Assembly (NCBI GenBank): GCA_029974225.1
Contig: JARKSP010000029.1
Span: 1 to 38,039, forward strand
Source of the DNA: Erysipelotrichaceae bacterium
GTDB lineage: Bacteria; Bacillota_I; Bacilli_A; Erysipelotrichales; Erysipelotrichaceae
Direction of reading: 5' to 3'
DNA length: 38,039 nucleotides
This document shows, in pieces, positions 25,240-32,372 of the stretch; within the stretch, counting starts at the first letter, position 1; the number at the start of each line of letters is the position of its first letter. A program made the position numbers and the translations under genes. Below the pieces are notes generated by a model. It was not told where the DNA came from, searched no databases, and saw only the letters and a program-made list of their open reading frames with translations.

Positions 25240-25345
25240 TTACACCTCCCTTTTTAGCATTTAGACTCGCCTGATAAGGTGACATAACGTACTTAAACCC
25301 TATTTAGAGCGGTTGAAATCCCAAAAAAGGAATTGCAACGCTATT
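25240..25345 (-). ncRNA. Probable L21 leader (autoregulatory 5' UTR of rplU)
   Basis: The region between the -10 box and the rplU start is about 105 bases and can fold. GCGTTG...CAACCGC (one bulge) encloses an inner stem AATTCC / GGGATT with a T6 loop (25341-25307). Further down, CCT-TATC-AGG forms a small stem near 25270. Position fits the L21 leader class known from Bacillota; I cannot run a covariance search, so the family assignment is inference. Confidence 0.6.
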
Positions 25346-25374
25346 ATCCTATCATAATAATTGTTTTAATTCAA
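25346..25374 (-). promoter_or_regulatory. rplU-prp-rpmA promoter
   Basis: Minus strand: -35 TTGAAT (25374-25369), 17-base spacer, -10 TAGGAT (25351-25346); GATAAT three bases further on is an alternative -10. Confidence 0.65.
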
Positions 25375-25458
25375 CTGTTTTTTAAAGGCATAATCAATAA
25401 AAAATCACTTAATTCTAAAGTGGAAATAATAATTGGCTCAGCCTGGACTATCTTGTGG

Positions 25459-25487
25459 TAGACAATAAAATAATTGTCAACTATAAT
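25459..25487 (+). promoter_or_regulatory. recU-ponA promoter
   Basis: Plus strand: -35 TAGACA (25459-25464, 5 of 6 consensus), exact 17-base spacer, -10 TATAAT (25482-25487). It diverges from the rplU promoter 85 bases away. Confidence 0.8.
25461..25478. repeat. Inverted repeat overlapping recU promoter (operator candidate)
   Basis: GACAAT-AAAATA-ATTGTC is a perfect 6-bp dyad that covers the -35 box and most of the spacer. The placement would suit a repressor site; it is short enough to be chance in AT-rich DNA. Confidence 0.4.
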
Positions 25488-25517
25488 AGAATGGTTTATA
25501 ATTATATAGGTGATTAA

Positions 25518-26093
25518 ATGGTAAATTATCCAAACGGAAAGTTTTCAAATCGTTCGAAAGTTATAAACTACGCTCGTCGCGGAATGTCTTTGGAAGAAGA
25601 TTTAAACCTGACAAATAAATACTATCTGGAAACTGATAAGGCTGTAATCTATAAAAAGCCAACTCCGGTTACGATAGTGGATGTCGATTATAAATCGAGA
25701 AGTACTGCTAAGATTGTGGAAGCCTACTTCCAGACTCCTTCTACCACTGACTATAACGGTATCTATAAAGGATTGTATCTGGATTTTGAGGCTAAGGAAA
25801 CTAACTCAAAAACAGCACTGGTACTGGCGATGATTCATCCTCATCAGTTAGAACATATGCAAAGGGTTGTCAAACATCAGGGAATATCTTTTCTGATAGT
25901 ACGATTTTCCTGCTATGATGAAACCTATCTGGTTTTCTCAACTGATCTGTTTGAATTTATCAGTTCAACCAAAAGAAAAAGTATTCCCCACAGCTGGTTT
26001 ATCGAAAAAGGTATCCTGATACCTTATAACTTTCAGATTAAAGTTGATTATCTGTCAGTTATTGACTCTTATATACTTGGAGGTAAGATCTAA
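25518..26093 (+). CDS. recU: Holliday junction resolvase RecU
   Basis: 191 residues. RecU is the junction-resolving nuclease of Bacillota that replaces RuvC. YPNGKFSNRSKVINYARRGMSLEEDLNLTNKYYL is the conserved N-terminus; the catalytic region is TDYNGIYKGLYLDFEAKET, with D78, E91 and K93 in the PD-(D/E)XK arrangement (10 positions before the B. subtilis residues). PHQLEHMQ and GISFLIVRF follow. The ribosome-binding site is AGGTGA. Its stop overlaps the ATG of the penicillin-binding protein by one base (TAATG), the same recU-ponA pairing seen in Bacillus and Staphylococcus, so both are translated in a coupled manner. It is divergently transcribed from rplU. Confidence 0.96.
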   Translation: MVNYPNGKFSNRSKVINYARRGMSLEEDLNLTNKYYLETDKAVIYKKPTPVTIVDVDYKSRSTAKIVEAYFQTPSTTDYNGIYKGLYLDFEAKETNSKTALVLAMIHPHQLEHMQRVVKHQGISFLIVRFSCYDETYLVFSTDLFEFISSTKRKSIPHSWFIEKGILIPYNFQIKVDYLSVIDSYILGGKI

Positions 26094-28780
26094 TGAGATT
26101 ATTCAATAAAAATAATTCAGACAATGACAATTCAAAAAATAACTACAGTCCGGCACGTAGAAAATTTGAACAGAAGAAGCTAAGAAGAAGAATAGTAAAT
26201 TCTATTATGGGATTTATTGTCTTTTGTGGTCTGCTGGGTGTTTTAAGTGGTTTTAATATCGTCAAGCTTATTTTAAGCAAGACAGATGTTATATTGGAAA
26301 CTGATGATTTAACAAGTCAGGACGCTTCATTGATTTTTGATGATTCAGGAAATCAGATTATGATTCTAGGTAAAGAAAACCGAATTTCTTTCGCCTACAA
26401 TAAATTCCCTCAGGTGTTAGTAGATGCCTTTATCGCTGTTGAGGATTCTCGCTTCTTTGAACATCCGGGTTTTGACCTGCCTCGTTTTGCCAAAGCATTT
26501 TTAGAGAACATCAAATCTCTATCCTTTGCTCAGGGTGGTTCCACTATTACGATGCAGGTAATCAAAAACACCTACTTTGCGGTCGATACAATTGCTGAAA
26601 GCACGATAAACCGAAAAGTACAGGAAATCTATTATGCTTTACAGATAAGTAATATGATAAGCAAAGAAAGAGTCTTTGAGATGTATATCAACAAGGTAAA
26701 CTTCGGAGCCAATGCTCGAGGAGTTCAGGTTGCTTCAAAATACTATTTCAATAAAGACTGCACCGATCTTTCATTAGTGGAAAGTGCGATGCTAGCTGGA
26801 ATTATCAAGGCCCCAAATGCCTATAATCCTTACTATGATATCGAAGCCTGCCAGGAAAGAACTGCCGATGTACTATATCTGATGCACTATCACGGTTATA
26901 TTACTGATTTAGAATATGAACTGGCTCTAAAAGTCCGAGTTGAAAATCTGCTATACGGAAATACCCTAACCAGTTCCAGTCAGCTAACCGAATACGTTGA
27001 TGGCACCATTGACAATCAGGCCTATATTGATATAGTCCTGGCAGAACTGGAAGAAATGTACGGAATTGACCCATACGTTACTCCGGTAAGAGTTTATACC
27101 GGTATGAATCAGACGGTTCAGGCAACCTGTGACGCTTTATCAAGAGGCGAAATTATCACCTTTAAAGACAATAATATCAATACTGCAGCTGCCATTATCC
27201 AGAATTACACCGGTTTAATAGTCGGTGTCTGTGGAGGCAGAAACTATAATGGACAAAGAATTTATAACTATGCCTATGATAATAGAATCTCTCCGGGTTC
27301 TACTTCAAAAGCCTTGTTCACCTATCCACTGGCTTTTGAACATTGCGGCATGTCAACATCATATACCATCAATGATGAGCCAACTCTTTATAGCGGAACA
27401 AACATTCTGCTTTATAATGACACTCGTACCTGGTATGGAGAAACCTCGGTTCAGAAAACCTTCCCACTTTCATATAACGTACCATCTTTAAAACTGTATC
27501 AGCTGATAAATGAAACTGTCGGTGAAACAATCATGAGAAAATATTTGAAAAATATCGGTCATGACCAGTCAGTAGTCGATTTCATGAATGAACAGTTTGC
27601 GATTGGCTGTTTCGGTTATCTGGTTTCACCTGTTCAGATGGCTGCGGCTCAATCAATGATTTTATCCAAAGGTGTTTATACTACTCCGCATACCATTACC
27701 AGAATTGAGTTTATCAACTCTTCCAGAGAACCGATCATCGCTAATGTTCCTTCTGTCAGAGCCTTAAGTGAAGGGGCAGCCTGGTTAACATCTTATCTTG
27801 AGTATATCGGTGTTAATGGCGGTACGGAAGATGATTACGCCTATAACGTACGTTTGACTTACATCAGAAGAAGCAACTATGCGGTTTACGGTAAAACCGG
27901 ATTAAATGCCTACGATTCGGCAGTCAGAAGAAAATGGGGCTATCCGGTCGGCGCCGAGCAGGACATGTTATATGTATTTGGCACCAATGACTATTCGTTC
28001 TCTTTCTGGATGGGATATGACACTGGTAGATATCAGGACGAAACAACCTATATGTCGTATTATTATGCTCATGACCTACGAGATGTTCCGGCCATAAACG
28101 CCTTAATTAATGCTGTCTATACAGCCTATGGTGTTCCGAAAAATACCAATAACAGACCTTCTTCTGTCGTTTCCATAACCCATATTAAAGGCCTTTATCC
28201 GTATACTGCCCTACCGGAATATGCAGATAAGAGATATCAGACCACCGGTTACGTATTAGCTCAGTTTGCTAATCTTGAAGAATACAAACCGGTTGAAACC
28301 ATTGAATCATTAGCCAAATTTGATGCTAAATACAATGAAGATACCAAAGAAGTTGATATCAGATTTGCTCCTTATCCGGATCCGGAAGCTCTAAAAATAG
28401 CACCGACAATTTATAGGGCGACAAAATTAGGGGTATCCTATAATGCCCGAAGAAGATTCCACCCATCATGGATTGATGGCTGTGTCCAGTATTTTGTAGA
28501 TATTATTGATGCAGAATCAGGCGAAATACTGACTACTCATATTTCTGGGGAGGATTCCTTCAGCTATTTTATTGAAAATAACACCAATAAGCCTGTCAGA
28601 TATATCTTAAGAGGCTACTATAGTTACACTGTAGCAGAGGTAAGAAGCAACTCCTTTGAAGTTGAGGTTACTATTCCAGGCAAAACTGCGGAAGTTCCTG
28701 ATCCTGATCCTGGTACTGAACCGGGAACCGACCCTGGCTATAATCCTGGTTCGGGTACAAATCCAGGTAATAATCCATAA
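26093..28780 (+). CDS. ponA: Class A penicillin-binding protein (PBP1A/PonA type)
   Basis: 895 residues. Bifunctional enzyme that polymerises and crosslinks peptidoglycan outside the membrane. Basic cytoplasmic start, one membrane segment (about 36-58), then the GT51 glycosyltransferase: EDSRFFEHPG (E117 catalytic), QGGSTITMQVIKN (147-159) and KVQEIYYALQ. The transpeptidase has SxxK at S403-T-S-K406, SxN at S460-Y-N462 and KTG at 601-603, where the usual KTGTT reads KTGLN. The C-terminus (about 865-895) is a Pro/Gly/Asp/Asn repeat tail, encoded by imperfect GATCCTGATCCTGG-like units at 28696-28778, perhaps a wall-spanning or disordered linker. Coupled to recU. A bidirectional hairpin terminator follows 17 bases after the stop. 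Confidence 0.95.
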   Translation: MRLFNKNNSDNDNSKNNYSPARRKFEQKKLRRRIVNSIMGFIVFCGLLGVLSGFNIVKLILSKTDVILETDDLTSQDASLIFDDSGNQIMILGKENRISFAYNKFPQVLVDAFIAVEDSRFFEHPGFDLPRFAKAFLENIKSLSFAQGGSTITMQVIKNTYFAVDTIAESTINRKVQEIYYALQISNMISKERVFEMYINKVNFGANARGVQVASKYYFNKDCTDLSLVESAMLAGIIKAPNAYNPYYDIEACQERTADVLYLMHYHGYITDLEYELALKVRVENLLYGNTLTSSSQLTEYVDGTIDNQAYIDIVLAELEEMYGIDPYVTPVRVYTGMNQTVQATCDALSRGEIITFKDNNINTAAAIIQNYTGLIVGVCGGRNYNGQRIYNYAYDNRISPGSTSKALFTYPLAFEHCGMSTSYTINDEPTLYSGTNILLYNDTRTWYGETSVQKTFPLSYNVPSLKLYQLINETVGETIMRKYLKNIGHDQSVVDFMNEQFAIGCFGYLVSPVQMAAAQSMILSKGVYTTPHTITRIEFINSSREPIIANVPSVRALSEGAAWLTSYLEYIGVNGGTEDDYAYNVRLTYIRRSNYAVYGKTGLNAYDSAVRRKWGYPVGAEQDMLYVFGTNDYSFSFWMGYDTGRYQDETTYMSYYYAHDLRDVPAINALINAVYTAYGVPKNTNNRPSSVVSITHIKGLYPYTALPEYADKRYQTTGYVLAQFANLEEYKPVETIESLAKFDAKYNEDTKEVDIRFAPYPDPEALKIAPTIYRATKLGVSYNARRRFHPSWIDGCVQYFVDIIDAESGEILTTHISGEDSFSYFIENNTNKPVRYILRGYYSYTVAEVRSNSFEVEVTIPGKTAEVPDPDPGTEPGTDPGYNPGSGTNPGNNP

Positions 28781-28796
28781 AAAAATAATAAAAGTT

Positions 28797-28824
28797 AAGG
28801 TATGACTCTCATGAGCCATACCTT
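28797..28824. terminator. Bidirectional terminator between ponA (+) and nth (-)
   Basis: 12-bp stem with one mismatch: AAGGTATG-A-CTC / GAG-C-CATACCTT, loop TCAT. T-rich sequence follows on the plus strand and AACTTTTATTATTTTTTT on the minus strand, so it can serve both convergent genes. Confidence 0.8.
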
Positions 28825-28830
28825 TTCATT

Positions 28831-28855
28831 AAAAAAGAAGTTTTTCTATAACTTC
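28831..28855 (-). terminator. Rho-independent terminator of dnaD-nth
   Basis: Minus-strand stem GAAGTT / AACTTC (28855-28850 and 28842-28837), 7-base loop, then six T (28836-28831). It overlaps the nth stop. Confidence 0.75.
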
Positions 28856-29466
28856 TCTTTCTGGCATATTTCTATGAAAGGACAATTTTCACAGATTGGA
28901 TTTCGGGCTAAACACTTATATCTGCCAAAATGAATCAGCAGATGATGCAGTTTAGACCAGTACTCTTTTTTAAATCTCATTTTCAGACTTTCCTCAACTT
29001 CGATGACTGAAGCATCCCTGTCCGCTAACCCCAGTCTTTTGCTGACTCTGTTAACGTGGGTATCTACGGCTATTGCCGGAAATTTAAACAATTCCGATAA
29101 AACCACATTGGCAGTCTTTCTGCCGACTCCATCAAGGCTAATTAACATTTGCTGGCTATCAGGTACTCTTCCGGCAAATCTTTCTACAATCGCTTTAGAA
29201 AGGCTGATAATGTTTTTGGCTTTATTCTTGTATAGGCCGATTGATCTGATAATATTCTCTACATCTTTATTGTCTGCCTTTGCTAAGGCGTAGACATCAG
29301 GATATTTTTTAAAAAGATGCTCAGTTACCTTGTTTACAGCAACATCAGTAGTCTGGGCACTTAAGACCACAGCAACAAGCAAGTGATAATCACTCTGATA
29401 GTTAAGCTCGCAGCCGGCATCGGGAAACATTTCAAGTAGTTTCTGATAAATCAGCTCACTGTTCAT
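28846..29466 (-). CDS. nth: Endonuclease III (DNA glycosylase/AP lyase)
   Basis: 206 residues. Nth removes oxidised pyrimidines and nicks the abasic site. Visible: LLVAVVLSAQTTD (29-41), helix-hairpin-helix LDGVGRKTANVVLSE with catalytic K117, the catalytic Asp in VDTHVNRVSKRLGL (D135), and a C-terminal [4Fe-4S] loop, CLARNPICENCPFIEIC, with all four cysteines. I chose ATG at 29466 because AAAGGTG lies 6 bases upstream; the longer frame begins at a GTG (29475) inside that ribosome-binding site. The start overlaps the end of dnaD by 11 bases. The dnaD-nth pairing is the usual one in Bacillota. Its terminator overlaps the stop. Confidence 0.97.
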   Translation of the reverse strand: MNSELIYQKLLEMFPDAGCELNYQSDYHLLVAVVLSAQTTDVAVNKVTEHLFKKYPDVYALAKADNKDVENIIRSIGLYKNKAKNIISLSKAIVERFAGRVPDSQQMLISLDGVGRKTANVVLSELFKFPAIAVDTHVNRVSKRLGLADRDASVIEVEESLKMRFKKEYWSKLHHLLIHFGRYKCLARNPICENCPFIEICQKEKL

Positions 29467-29953
29467 CTTCAACACCTTTTGCCAGTATCTTATCGATGTA
29501 ATTGATTGATTTTTTATTATAGATCAATGCTTCTCTTAAAGCTTTGATAATCGTATTATAATTGTAAATCCTTAGCCATTCAGCAATTATTGAAGCTTCT
29601 TTCTGAGATAGTATCCGACCGAATTCAGCTTCGAAAATCTCGAAAATATCATTACTTTCAATCATCTCGTTTTTTGATTCAAATATATTGTCGATATCAA
29701 AAACTATCTGTCCGCCATCAGTCATAAGAACCAGATAGCCCTTGGCAATCAGGGAAGCGATGGTTTCGTCGACAACAAGTTTTTCCATATTGGAACTTCT
29801 GGATAAAGTATTGATGTTTAAAGGCTCATCATACTGATTACCATAGTCGATTAATAAAAGAAGTAATGCTTCATTACTGTTGATATTAAGTTTGCTGATG
29901 TTTTCTAAAATCCAGTTTCTGCGGTTAAAGTATCTTTTCTGATATATTTTCAT
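29456..29953 (-). CDS. dnaD: DNA replication initiation protein DnaD
   Basis: 165 residues from the chosen ATG. DnaD takes part in primosome assembly and helicase loading at origins and restart forks. N-terminal winged helix (about 10-85, NSNEALLLLLIDYGNQ and LIAKGYLVL). C-terminal DnaD domain: FEIFEAEFGRILSQKEASIIAEWL (about 105-128), then IIKALREALIYNKKSINYIDKIL. The usual YxxxILxxW motif ends as YIDKILAKG here, without the Trp, and the protein stops eight residues after ILA. ATG at 29953 has GTGGAGTG upstream; the longer frame from 29989 lacks a ribosome-binding site and runs through the promoter region. It overlaps nth by 11 bases. TGA is the stop. Confidence 0.93.
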   Translation of the reverse strand: MKIYQKRYFNRRNWILENISKLNINSNEALLLLLIDYGNQYDEPLNINTLSRSSNMEKLVVDETIASLIAKGYLVLMTDGGQIVFDIDNIFESKNEMIESNDIFEIFEAEFGRILSQKEASIIAEWLRIYNYNTIIKALREALIYNKKSINYIDKILAKGVEDEQ

Positions 29954-29971
29954 GTAAATCACTCCACAAAT

Positions 29972-29977
29972 ATTATA
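29972..29977 (-). promoter_or_regulatory. -10 box of dnaD-nth promoter
   Basis: Minus-strand TATAAT (29977-29972), with TTG immediately upstream. No good -35 is visible. It diverges from the promoter at 29993. Confidence 0.45.
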
Positions 29978-29992
29978 CAATAATTTCAATTA

Positions 29993-30022
29993 TTTACATA
30001 TACTTTAGCAATGTGATAAAAT
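29993..30022 (+). promoter_or_regulatory. Promoter of the thioredoxin-like membrane protein gene
   Basis: Plus strand: -35 TTTACA (29993-29998), 18-base spacer, -10 TAAAAT (30017-30022) with TG-A before it (extended -10). Confidence 0.55.
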
Positions 30023-30037
30023 AACTTAGGTGAAACT

Positions 30038-30544
30038 ATGATTAAAAGAATTATTTTTTATACATTAATATTAGTCCTTATCTCTTTCGGAGTTTTTCAG
30101 ATCTATCAGAGTTATAAACCGGAGGAAACTGAAAAGCCGGTTATTGAGATTAATTACGAGTTTGATAAGGTTCTGACCATTGAACAGTTCAATGAACTTA
30201 TTGTTGACAGTGAGGAAGCCTTGAATGTTATTTTCTTCGATTCAACTTCCATCAATTCTCAGTACCTGTTTAACATTATTTTAAATGAAATCATGACCAA
30301 TAATGAAATCTTAAAGATTGAAAATCTGGTTTATGTCGATCTGGCTGGCTTTGATATCTCCGAGTATGGTTCATTCAGATTAAAATACGGCTTCTCTTCA
30401 ACACCGGCCTGTGCCAACATGTCCTATTCTGAAGGGTTGATCGTGGTCAACAGCATCATTGAAGAAAGCAATAACAGTATCCTGACCATTCAGATTGTGC
30501 AAAACTGGCTGGTAAACAATGGACTGATCAAGATTAAAGAATAA
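30038..30544 (+). CDS. Membrane-anchored protein, possible degenerate thioredoxin-fold protein
   Basis: 168 residues, single-gene plus-strand transcript between a promoter and a bidirectional terminator. N-terminal signal anchor (about 5-23) with no lipobox or cleavage motif, then an acidic spacer and a folded domain of about 125 residues. ALNVIFFDSTSINSQYLFNIILNEI (about 61-85) followed by NLVYVDLAGFDISEYGSFRLKYGFSSTPACANMSY (about 95-130) looks like a thioredoxin-type strand-helix-strand pattern: an IFF strand where CxxC would follow, and FSSTPA in place of the cis-proline loop (GVxxTPT). The CxxC is absent (DSTSIN), and the only Cys is C124, next to the TPA loop. It may therefore bind a partner rather than do redox chemistry. 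The fold assignment is inference; I do not recognise the family. Ribosome-binding site AGGTGA at 30028-30033. Confidence 0.75.
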   Translation: MIKRIIFYTLILVLISFGVFQIYQSYKPEETEKPVIEINYEFDKVLTIEQFNELIVDSEEALNVIFFDSTSINSQYLFNIILNEIMTNNEILKIENLVYVDLAGFDISEYGSFRLKYGFSSTPACANMSYSEGLIVVNSIIEESNNSILTIQIVQNWLVNNGLIKIKE

Positions 30545-30547
30545 AAT

Positions 30548-30570
30548 AAGTTGGAACTAATCCAACTTTT
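30548..30570. terminator. Bidirectional terminator between convergent genes
   Basis: Perfect 8-bp stem AAGTTGGA / TCCAACTT with a 5-base loop. TTC and T-rich sequence follow on the plus strand, ATTTTATTC on the minus strand. The mtnN stop codon (30557-30559) lies in the loop region. Confidence 0.75.
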
Positions 30571-31249
30571 CTATTATCAGTTTGCTGAACTGGGCTGCTC
30601 TTTTAGAGGCAATGTGTTTGTATTCATTAAAATCAAGTTCATTGCCTTTTTTGGTGACAATATCGGAAAACGAACGGATAATCAGAAACTTCTTGTCATA
30701 CTCCTGGCAGCAGTGTGCTATGGAGCAGGCCTCCATATCGCAACCATAAGCTTCAGGAAAATATTTTTGAATATAGGCAACCTTTTCCGCAGCACTGATA
30801 AAAGCATCACCGGAAACCAGTGGTTTTACAAAGACATTGTATTCATCACTTTTTATGACATCATAGGCCAAACCTGTTAAATATTCGTCAGCGATAAAGG
30901 TATAATAGTTGTTGTCAAAAGATGGCTCTATTCTATCAATAGAATATAGATCAAAATCATGATAGGTGACTTTAGAGGCCACAATGACATCACAGATACT
31001 GGCCTTTTGATAAAGACCGCCGGCTGTGCCGATATTCATTACCAGATCAATATCATAGTTTTCCAGGATACTTGCCGTGTTGATGGCACTGATTACTTTT
31101 CCGATACCACAGGTGGCGACAATTACATCCTTATCTTTAATCTTACCCATGGTGTAAAGCTGATTTCGACTGCTGATAGTTTTTTTATCTTCAATAATCT
31201 CTTCGATGGCGGCTCTTTCACAGTCCATTGCGACCATTATGGCTATCAT
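30557..31249 (-). CDS. mtnN: 5'-methylthioadenosine/S-adenosylhomocysteine nucleosidase
   Basis: 230 residues. It hydrolyses methylthioadenosine and S-adenosylhomocysteine to adenine and the thioribose or homocysteine sugar, recycling SAM by-products. Catalytic residues line up with the E. coli enzyme at a constant offset of one: E11 (MDCERAA), E173 (GCDMEACSIAH) and D196 (RSFSDIV). NIGTAGGL (72-79) and VKPLVSGDAFI (141-151) are family blocks. The DMEGAA motif reads DMEACS here. Its ATG overlaps the stop of the NadD-like/YqeK gene by four bases (ATGA), so it is the last gene of the tightly packed parE-parC...yqeH operon and ends at a bidirectional terminator. Confidence 0.95.
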   Translation of the reverse strand: MIAIMVAMDCERAAIEEIIEDKKTISSRNQLYTMGKIKDKDVIVATCGIGKVISAINTASILENYDIDLVMNIGTAGGLYQKASICDVIVASKVTYHDFDLYSIDRIEPSFDNNYYTFIADEYLTGLAYDVIKSDEYNVFVKPLVSGDAFISAAEKVAYIQKYFPEAYGCDMEACSIAHCCQEYDKKFLIIRSFSDIVTKKGNELDFNEYKHIASKRAAQFSKLIIEKLD

Positions 31250-32082
31250 ACTATTCCCCTACTTTCCAAATATTCTCTATTCTGCTTTTTAACAGTTTCA
31301 AAAGCTCTGTTTATATCCCGGCAGGCAATTTCAATCTCTACTGCTGAATCATAATCCCTTGTCGGATCCAGTTTATCAGCCACAAATATCAGTTTGCTGT
31401 AAATACCGTTATCATCACCCAGACAGTGATGTCTGATTGCTTTCAGCATCTCTTTATCTTTCAGATGACAGTGATGCTTCAGATAGTAATACCCAACATA
31501 CTGATGCCAGACCTTATGACTGTACTGCAGTTCATAAGGTTTTTCAATGTTCATATATCTAAGCAGCTCTTCTTTACTGAAATCCTTGGCAATATCATGA
31601 TAAAGACCGATTAAATAAGCTTTATATTCATCCAGCCTGTTACCTCTTGCTATTTTTAAACATAAATCAGCAACTGACAGACAGTGCTTAAATCTGTTTT
31701 TACTTAGATATGAACTCATTATTTCTCGGGCATAGATACCGTTATTAAAAATATAACTGCGAACCTTTTTTTTGACTACTGCCAGATTGCCTGCTTTCAG
31801 TAACGCACTCTGTTTATCACTTTCTTCATCCGTAACGAAGAAATACTGATTTTCTTTATTTCGCTTCATCAGTCTCTGATAGTTATTGATATAAACAAAC
31901 TTGCGATAAGGTCCGATTGCCAGTTTAATCATCTTTTCCCGATGATAGATATCGTCGTTACCGGTGACATCAATATAAAAGCAGACTAAGTCAGCATTTT
32001 CCTGTTTCAATACTTTTTTAGCTGTCTTAATATGATTTTTGGTAATCGGGTCAAAAAGATTTTTATAAATTGCTATTTTCAT
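31246..32082 (-). CDS. YqeK HD-domain hydrolase with fused degenerate NadD-like N-terminus
   Basis: 278 residues. Residues about 122-278 are a YqeK-type HD-domain phosphohydrolase: H133 (RFKHCLSVA), H162-D163 in GLYHDIAKDFS, H189, HH at 218-219 and D236 in VADKLDPTRDYD. YqeK proteins are reported to hydrolyse Ap4A symmetrically. Residues 1 to about 115 resemble nicotinate-nucleotide adenylyltransferase (NadD): KIAIYKNLFDPITKNHIKTAKKVLK aligns with the GGTFDPxHxGH start, but the Gly pair is Lys-Asn and the HxGH motif is TKNH. The domain is also about 80 residues shorter than NadD. It ends VRSYIFNNGIY, like the NadD C-terminus. So the first half is probably catalytically dead or changed. It overlaps yhbY and mtnN by four bases each. 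The yhbY-nadD-yqeK order is typical, so this looks like an in-place fusion. Confidence 0.88.
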   Translation of the reverse strand: MKIAIYKNLFDPITKNHIKTAKKVLKQENADLVCFYIDVTGNDDIYHREKMIKLAIGPYRKFVYINNYQRLMKRNKENQYFFVTDEESDKQSALLKAGNLAVVKKKVRSYIFNNGIYAREIMSSYLSKNRFKHCLSVADLCLKIARGNRLDEYKAYLIGLYHDIAKDFSKEELLRYMNIEKPYELQYSHKVWHQYVGYYYLKHHCHLKDKEMLKAIRHHCLGDDNGIYSKLIFVADKLDPTRDYDSAVEIEIACRDINRAFETVKKQNREYLESRGIV

Positions 32083-32372
32083 CTTGGTAATTCTATTTTA
32101 GGTTCCTTAACATTTCTTTTGTAAAAAACAATCTTTCGCCCCAGTTGGCTGATAATCTCACTGTTTGTTTCGCTGGCAATCTCAATAGCCAGCTGTTCAG
32201 GCGTAGCCTCAGCATTGCTTAACACTGAAACTTTAATCAGTTCATGAGAATTTAAACCCTCTTTTACTGAAGTAATAACATTTTCAGTTAGACCGTTTTT
32301 ACCAACCATTACTGTTGGTTTTAAAGTATTTGCCAAACCTTTCAAATACTGTTTCTGGTGTTTTTTTAACAT
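32079..32372 (-). CDS. yhbY: CRM-domain RNA-binding protein YhbY (YqeI)
   Basis: 97 residues, a single CRS1-YhbY (CRM) domain, which binds pre-50S ribosomal particles. KQYLKGLANTLKPTVMVGKNGLTENVI is the family N-terminus with the GKNG loop (G24-K-N-G27). HELIKVSVLSNAE and the C-terminal GRKIVFYKRN complete the fold. Directly abuts the yqeH stop and overlaps the next gene by four bases. Its neighbours are those in B. subtilis (yqeH, yhbY, nadD, yqeK), apart from aroE, which lies elsewhere or is lacking. Confidence 0.95.
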   Translation of the reverse strand: MLKKHQKQYLKGLANTLKPTVMVGKNGLTENVITSVKEGLNSHELIKVSVLSNAEATPEQLAIEIASETNSEIISQLGRKIVFYKRNVKEPKIELPR

